Below the pieces are notes generated by a model. The model made no database searches. It worked only from the letters and a program-made list of their open reading frames with translations, and was not told the DNA's origin. A stretch of 64,000 nucleotides of DNA from Hydractinia symbiolongicarpus (lineage: Eukaryota > Cnidaria > Hydrozoa > Anthoathecata > Hydractiniidae): positions 7,254,001 to 7,318,000 of the forward strand of contig NC_079886.1 in the NCBI RefSeq assembly GCF_029227915.1, given 5' to 3'. Made by a program: the position numbers and the translations under genes. Position 1 is the stretch's first letter. Each line of letters opens with the position of its first letter. Positions 60,083 through 64,000 of the stretch are shown piece after piece.

Positions 60083-60852
60083 GTACGAAAGACGTGTAAT
60101 TGGCAATTGACCATCTAATATAACTGATGACAATTCAAGGACTTGATAGGAGAAAGATTAAATCGACAAGTTGACTTGACAACAACAGAATTATTTCTTC
60201 AAATGTGAAAGAATGTAAATTATTTTCCTTCGGAAGAAACTTAAGATTTTTTATAATTAAACTTGTTTTATTTACATCCCATATACTTCCATTACTTCTA
60301 TTACATTCTTATATAGCATGCTCACTATTTTTCATGATGCCATTATATTAATTATTTTTATTTTTCTGCATAACGCTTTAGTCTAATATTTATGTTACTA
60401 AGCGTTTTTTAATATATTTTTATTAAACATAGCAGTCACAACGAATTAAAGGTAATGTTAATAAAACAATAATGAAAAATTTCTGTTTTCATAAATATAA
60501 ATTTTTGACTAAATTATCAGATATTTAACTAATCTAATGCTAAAATGTTGAACCTGAAATATCTATTTTATTTAATTCGTTTTGGCTGTTTAATGTTTCT
60601 TGCATGAAGGAAAGCATAAATTAGTTAGACATTGAAGAGTTTTTGCACATACATAACCATTAATTAACTAATATTTTAAGAATCAACGCAAGCAATGGCA
60701 ATACGATCATCGCAAAGTCTGCATAACTGAACGGTAGTGCTGACCCTTCCATGTCTGACTGATATATGAAAAACAAAAAACAAAAAACAATTAGAATAGC
60801 TGAAAAGCAACTTAAAATTTATTTCTAAGACATTTATTCTGATCTATTCCAG
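60083..60852. other. Spacer between exons 2b and 2c
   Basis: AT-rich, holding the 2b 3' UTR. The only hydrophobic ATG-led peptide (MLNLKYLFYLIRFGCLMFLA at 60546) ends in a stop without a usable donor. No signal exon is supported. Confidence 0.5.
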
Positions 60853-61319
60853 ATACTGGCTCCAAAAGATCGCCTTGTAGTTGTTCAGCACCACCGTGCA
60901 GTTGTCAAGAACTTCCTCCCCAAGTTATAACGATCCCATCTGCCCCAGCAGGCTGTGGACCTCCACCAGCACCCGCTTGTGCTCCACCACCACCACCACC
61001 ACCTCCACCACCAATTCCAGGACCACCAGGATCAATGGGACCAGTAGGCCCACCCGGAGGACCAGGTGGCCCAGGACCAATTGGACCCCCAGGACCTCCA
61101 GGATCCCCAGGAACTGGTGGACCTCCAGGACCCCCAGGACCACCAGGACCACCAGGAGCACCAGCTCCTCCAGCTCCACCACCACCACCAGTCTGTCTCC
61201 ACCATTGTATGAGAATATGTCCAGCACCTGCACCAGCTTGTGCACCACCACCACCACCACCCCCACCACCGCCACCAGCATGCACATGTGCACCACCTCC
61301 ATGTTCATGTGGTAAATAG
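60853..61319 (+). CDS. Alternative exon 2c: variant-CRD minicollagen
   Basis: It follows GATCTATTCCAG, joins exon 1 in phase 1 and gives 177 aa. The dibasic site KR (27-28) lies six residues into the exon. Variant cysteine modules SPCSCSAPPCSCQELPP and AGCGPPPAPACA precede polyproline and 16 uninterrupted Gly-X-Y triplets, including GSM, GPV and GTG. Then come polyproline, VCLHHCMRICPAPAPACA, 11 prolines and the end CTCAPPPCSCGK. AATAAA at 61645-61650 could be its polyadenylation signal. No signal-peptide exon with a usable donor was found in the 770 bp upstream. Closest relative is exon 2d (shared CQELPP block and C-terminus). Confidence 0.84.
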
Positions 61320-62728
61320 ATGATCACTTGCGCTTGCTTATGTAATAATGAAGAATTTGATGAGTAAAGAAAAAAAAACTAATCAAGAAGTTCATTTTGT
61401 AAATGACATTAAAATAGTCACTAAAAATATTTATTTATTTATACCTGCGACTTGTTTTTCTAACTCCTTGATCAATTTTGTTTGAATGAGTTTAGTTTAG
61501 TCAGTTAGATAAGCATATGTGCAACTTCTAGCGCAGCTTAAAGGGATGCGTTTTACAAGTTGGTCATTTTCATATAGCTTTAACGTGCTTAAAAATGACA
61601 CAAAATTACTTTTTAGTTGGTACTGATACAAATTGGAGTCAGAAAATAAAATAAAGTTTTGAAATTTTAAAGTAATTCAACGTGCTCAGTAAACAAAAAA
61701 CAGTAAACATGTGGCAATCTTGAATTTTGATTTTCTCCTGCAGCTAATTAAGTGTTAGTTTTTCGTTTTCTTAATGCTAAAGAAAGCCTAAATTGTTGAA
61801 ACTGAATAAAAAAGACGTTCATTGCATATTCTTACGATAAATTTGTTAGACACTTATTTATTGTGAAAATCTGTCAAAAATTAAAAAAAAAATAATTCAA
61901 AAATATAATTTACAATAACAAACATTTAACTTTAGAGAAATTCAATCAATTTTCTATAAAATTATGCCTACTATAAATTAATTCTAAAAAATCTTTTCTA
62001 TGCACTGAGTTCTAATACAATCTATTCTGTCGCTTTTTTGTGGAAATTTTTCTTTTCTTTAAATTTTTATAAAAAAAGAAAATTCTCAACAGTTACAACA
62101 ATTAACATAACTAAAAGAAATACCTTAGATTTTTTGTTAAGGCATTAAGACATTAAGCCTTCTTCGTCTGGTAAATATTTTGTATGTTGAGAAATTTGAT
62201 ACAATCAAATTATGAATACTCAACGCACCTGTTCCATTCAAAATTAATTTTGTTCCTGATTTATTTTCTTTGGTATTCGGAAGCATTTTCATAAAACTTT
62301 TATAGATATAATCTTTATAATCCAAAAATGACCTGAAAAATAATTCTATTTAATTATGTTTACGACCACTTAAAAAAGTAGGTTCCACTTTCAGACAGCT
62401 TATTAATTCACTTACGTGGTAAATTTAACAGGCATATAAATTTAGGCACGGTAACCTAGCACGGTAAAATAGCGATATATTACGAAAATCATCCGCAGTA
62501 AGTTAGTATACAGTTTAGTGTTCAAAGTAGTTTTTTATATACTAGCATTTAACTTCAACAATTAGAGGAAATTATTATATATTTTTTTAATAACACGCTT
62601 TCAGAGTTAGATTAAGTTTTTATCAAGCGACAGCAATAAATTGGATTGCAATATTAGAACAGGCTAAGTCTAATATTCTTGTTAGTTTAACATATACACC
62701 ATTCGGTACACATAAATATCTTTTTCAG
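61320..62728. other. Spacer between exons 2c and 2d
   Basis: AT-rich, holding the 2c 3' UTR with AATAAA at 61645-61650. No signal-peptide exon, other gene or repeat was seen. Confidence 0.5.
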
Positions 62729-63240
62729 CAAACAAACGCTCACCATGTGAATGCGCAGCACCACCATGTGCTTGTCAAGAACTTCCACCATCCGTCATTC
62801 AAATTCCAGCACCTAGTGCTGGTTGTGGCCCAGCGCCAGCTCCTGCCTGCGCACCACCACCAATACCTGGACCACCAGGATCACCAGGACCTGCAGGACC
62901 ACCAGGAGGACCAGGTGGCCCAGGAGCCCCAGGACCACCAGGGCCACCAGGAGGTCCAGGAGGACCAGGAGCTCCAGGACCACCAGGACCACCAGGACCA
63001 CCAGGCGCACCTGCCCCACCAGCTCCTCCACCACCACCAATTTGCCTCCACCATTGTATGAGAATCTGTCCAGCACCTGCTCCAGCTTGTGCGCCTCCAC
63101 CTCCTCCACCACCACCTCCACCACCTCCTCCTCCTCCACCACCACCACCACCTCCTCCACCTCCACCACCACCTCCACCACCACCACCTCCAGCACCAGT
63201 TTGCACTTGTGCTCCACCACCTTGTTCATGTGGCAAATAA
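62729..63240 (+). CDS. Alternative exon 2d: minicollagen with 33-proline run
   Basis: It follows ATATCTTTTTCAG, joins exon 1 in phase 1 and gives 192 aa. KR at 25-26 ends the propeptide. Variant cysteine modules SPCECAAPPCACQELPP and AGCGPAPAPACA are followed by a short polyproline and 16 Gly-X-Y triplets (GPP, GGP, GAP and others). Then come ICLHHCMRICPAPAPACA and 33 consecutive prolines before APVCTCAPPPCSCGK. The proline run mixes CCA and CCT codons, which argues for selection on the protein rather than simple microsatellite growth. No own signal exon was found in the 1.4 kb upstream. If separate, its first exon would have to be very distant or very short. Confidence 0.84.
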
Positions 63241-64000
63241 ACAATGCGTTGGCAGAAGGAAGTAAGAAATGATGATTGATAATGCAAACACATACACGTC
63301 ATCTATGTAGAATAATGGAATGGATGAGAACAATTACATATCTGTATACACATATATTTTTTACGCAATTTAATTTATATATTTGTGAAATAGTAAATAC
63401 AAATATCTTCACACACACATATAGTTTTAATGTTTCTATCCACAACACATGTAGACATAAGTGATTGCTTGATGTCAAAACCACAAGCAGATAAAAAGTA
63501 CTTCCCTTACATATGTTTAACTAACGCTTACATTCTGCTCTATTTAATTATCCTAAACTTATACATGTAGGTAGCATAAAAGCTCATTAGTAGTAAAACA
63601 GATTTTTCTGAAGATTTCTAAAACACACATAATTTTTTGTTATTGAAAGACTTAAAGGTAATATGCGAATATATAAGGGCAAAGCAAGAAATGACTCAAC
63701 TATTTTTGCCGGGAAATGTCCACGTTTTATTTAAAAAAAACAATGGGCGTTGCTCAGGGCAACAATAATTCGCCTCAAATAAAAAACAAAATGGCAGACA
63801 CAGACGAGCAAACCACGACGCAAGCTAGCTCTATTTATAAGGAGAATGAGAATGCAACCCTGTCTATATAACATTTTATTCACTTATTATATAACCTTCT
63901 ACCTAGCAAAGTATTTTCAAACTTTGGACCTGGAAATTTATTACTTTAATAATTATTAGTTTAGCACAAATTATGTCCCATATGCGAAGTTATATTACGT
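63241..64000. other. 3' flank of exon 2d, no supported gene
   Basis: AT-rich. An AATAAA occurs near 63778. The 60-62-codon ORFs here are low complexity. The cluster may continue beyond the window. Confidence 0.4.

Noticed and set aside
60546..60606. Possible private signal exon for exon 2c (MLNLKYLFYLIRFGCLMFLA)
   Set aside because: It runs into a stop and offers only a poor GTTTTG donor inside the peptide, far weaker than GTAAGT at 58601.

Overview
This 64 kb window is AT-rich animal DNA, almost certainly from a hydrozoan cnidarian. The diagnostic evidence is a set of minicollagen genes, the structural proteins of the stinging capsule (nematocyst). They combine a signal peptide, a dibasic propeptide site, a cysteine-rich domain (CRD, spacing CxxxCxxxCxxxCxxxCC), polyproline, a short Gly-X-Y collagen helix, polyproline and a C-terminal CRD. 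The species cannot be fixed from the sequence; the likely SL-type splice acceptors fit Hydra, Clytia or Hydractinia relatives.

Layout. At 3.4-4.5 kb is a two-exon minicollagen with two canonical CRDs at each end (NCol-A). At 11.4-12.6 kb is a classical one-CRD-per-end minicollagen (NCol-B). At 14.5-19.6 kb is a four-exon, probably mitochondrial, cysteine synthase of the PLP fold II family. At 22.4-23.5 kb (minus), 41.0-42.1 kb and 44.2-45.3 kb are three single-exon rhodopsin-class GPCRs; the last two are almost identical through most of their length. At 28.56-31.50 kb is a 15-bp satellite of about 195 copies. At 47.0-49.2 kb is a small unrecognised membrane-protein gene with a Helitron in its first intron and decayed coding sequence downstream. 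At 49.76-52.94 kb is a complete-looking DNA transposon with a spliced, AT-hook-bearing transposase and repeated GTGTCGGACGGA end motifs. At 58.5-63.2 kb is the most interesting locus: one signal-peptide exon followed by four successive phase-compatible CRD/collagen exons, each with its own stop. I found no credible signal exon for the later three, so this may be one gene with alternative 3' terminal exons. One of these exons encodes a CRD-only, collagen-free protein.

Between genes the DNA holds small mobile elements: five non-autonomous Helitron copies (hairpin plus CTAG ends), short inverted-repeat MITEs of several families, a TTAA-flanked MITE, a tRNA-derived SINE, a decayed Penelope-like GIY-YIG fragment, a decayed PIF/Harbinger transposase, and a 0.75 kb tandem duplication.

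Functional reading. The minicollagen loci supply cysteine- and proline-rich capsule-wall proteins through the secretory pathway. The cysteine synthase lying between them makes free cysteine; a link through cysteine demand is only a hypothesis. The GPCRs look like neuropeptide-type receptors with unknown ligands. Several gene starts are preceded within 0-35 nt by a pyrimidine-rich AG acceptor, as expected if spliced-leader trans-splicing or 5' UTR exons supply their 5' ends.
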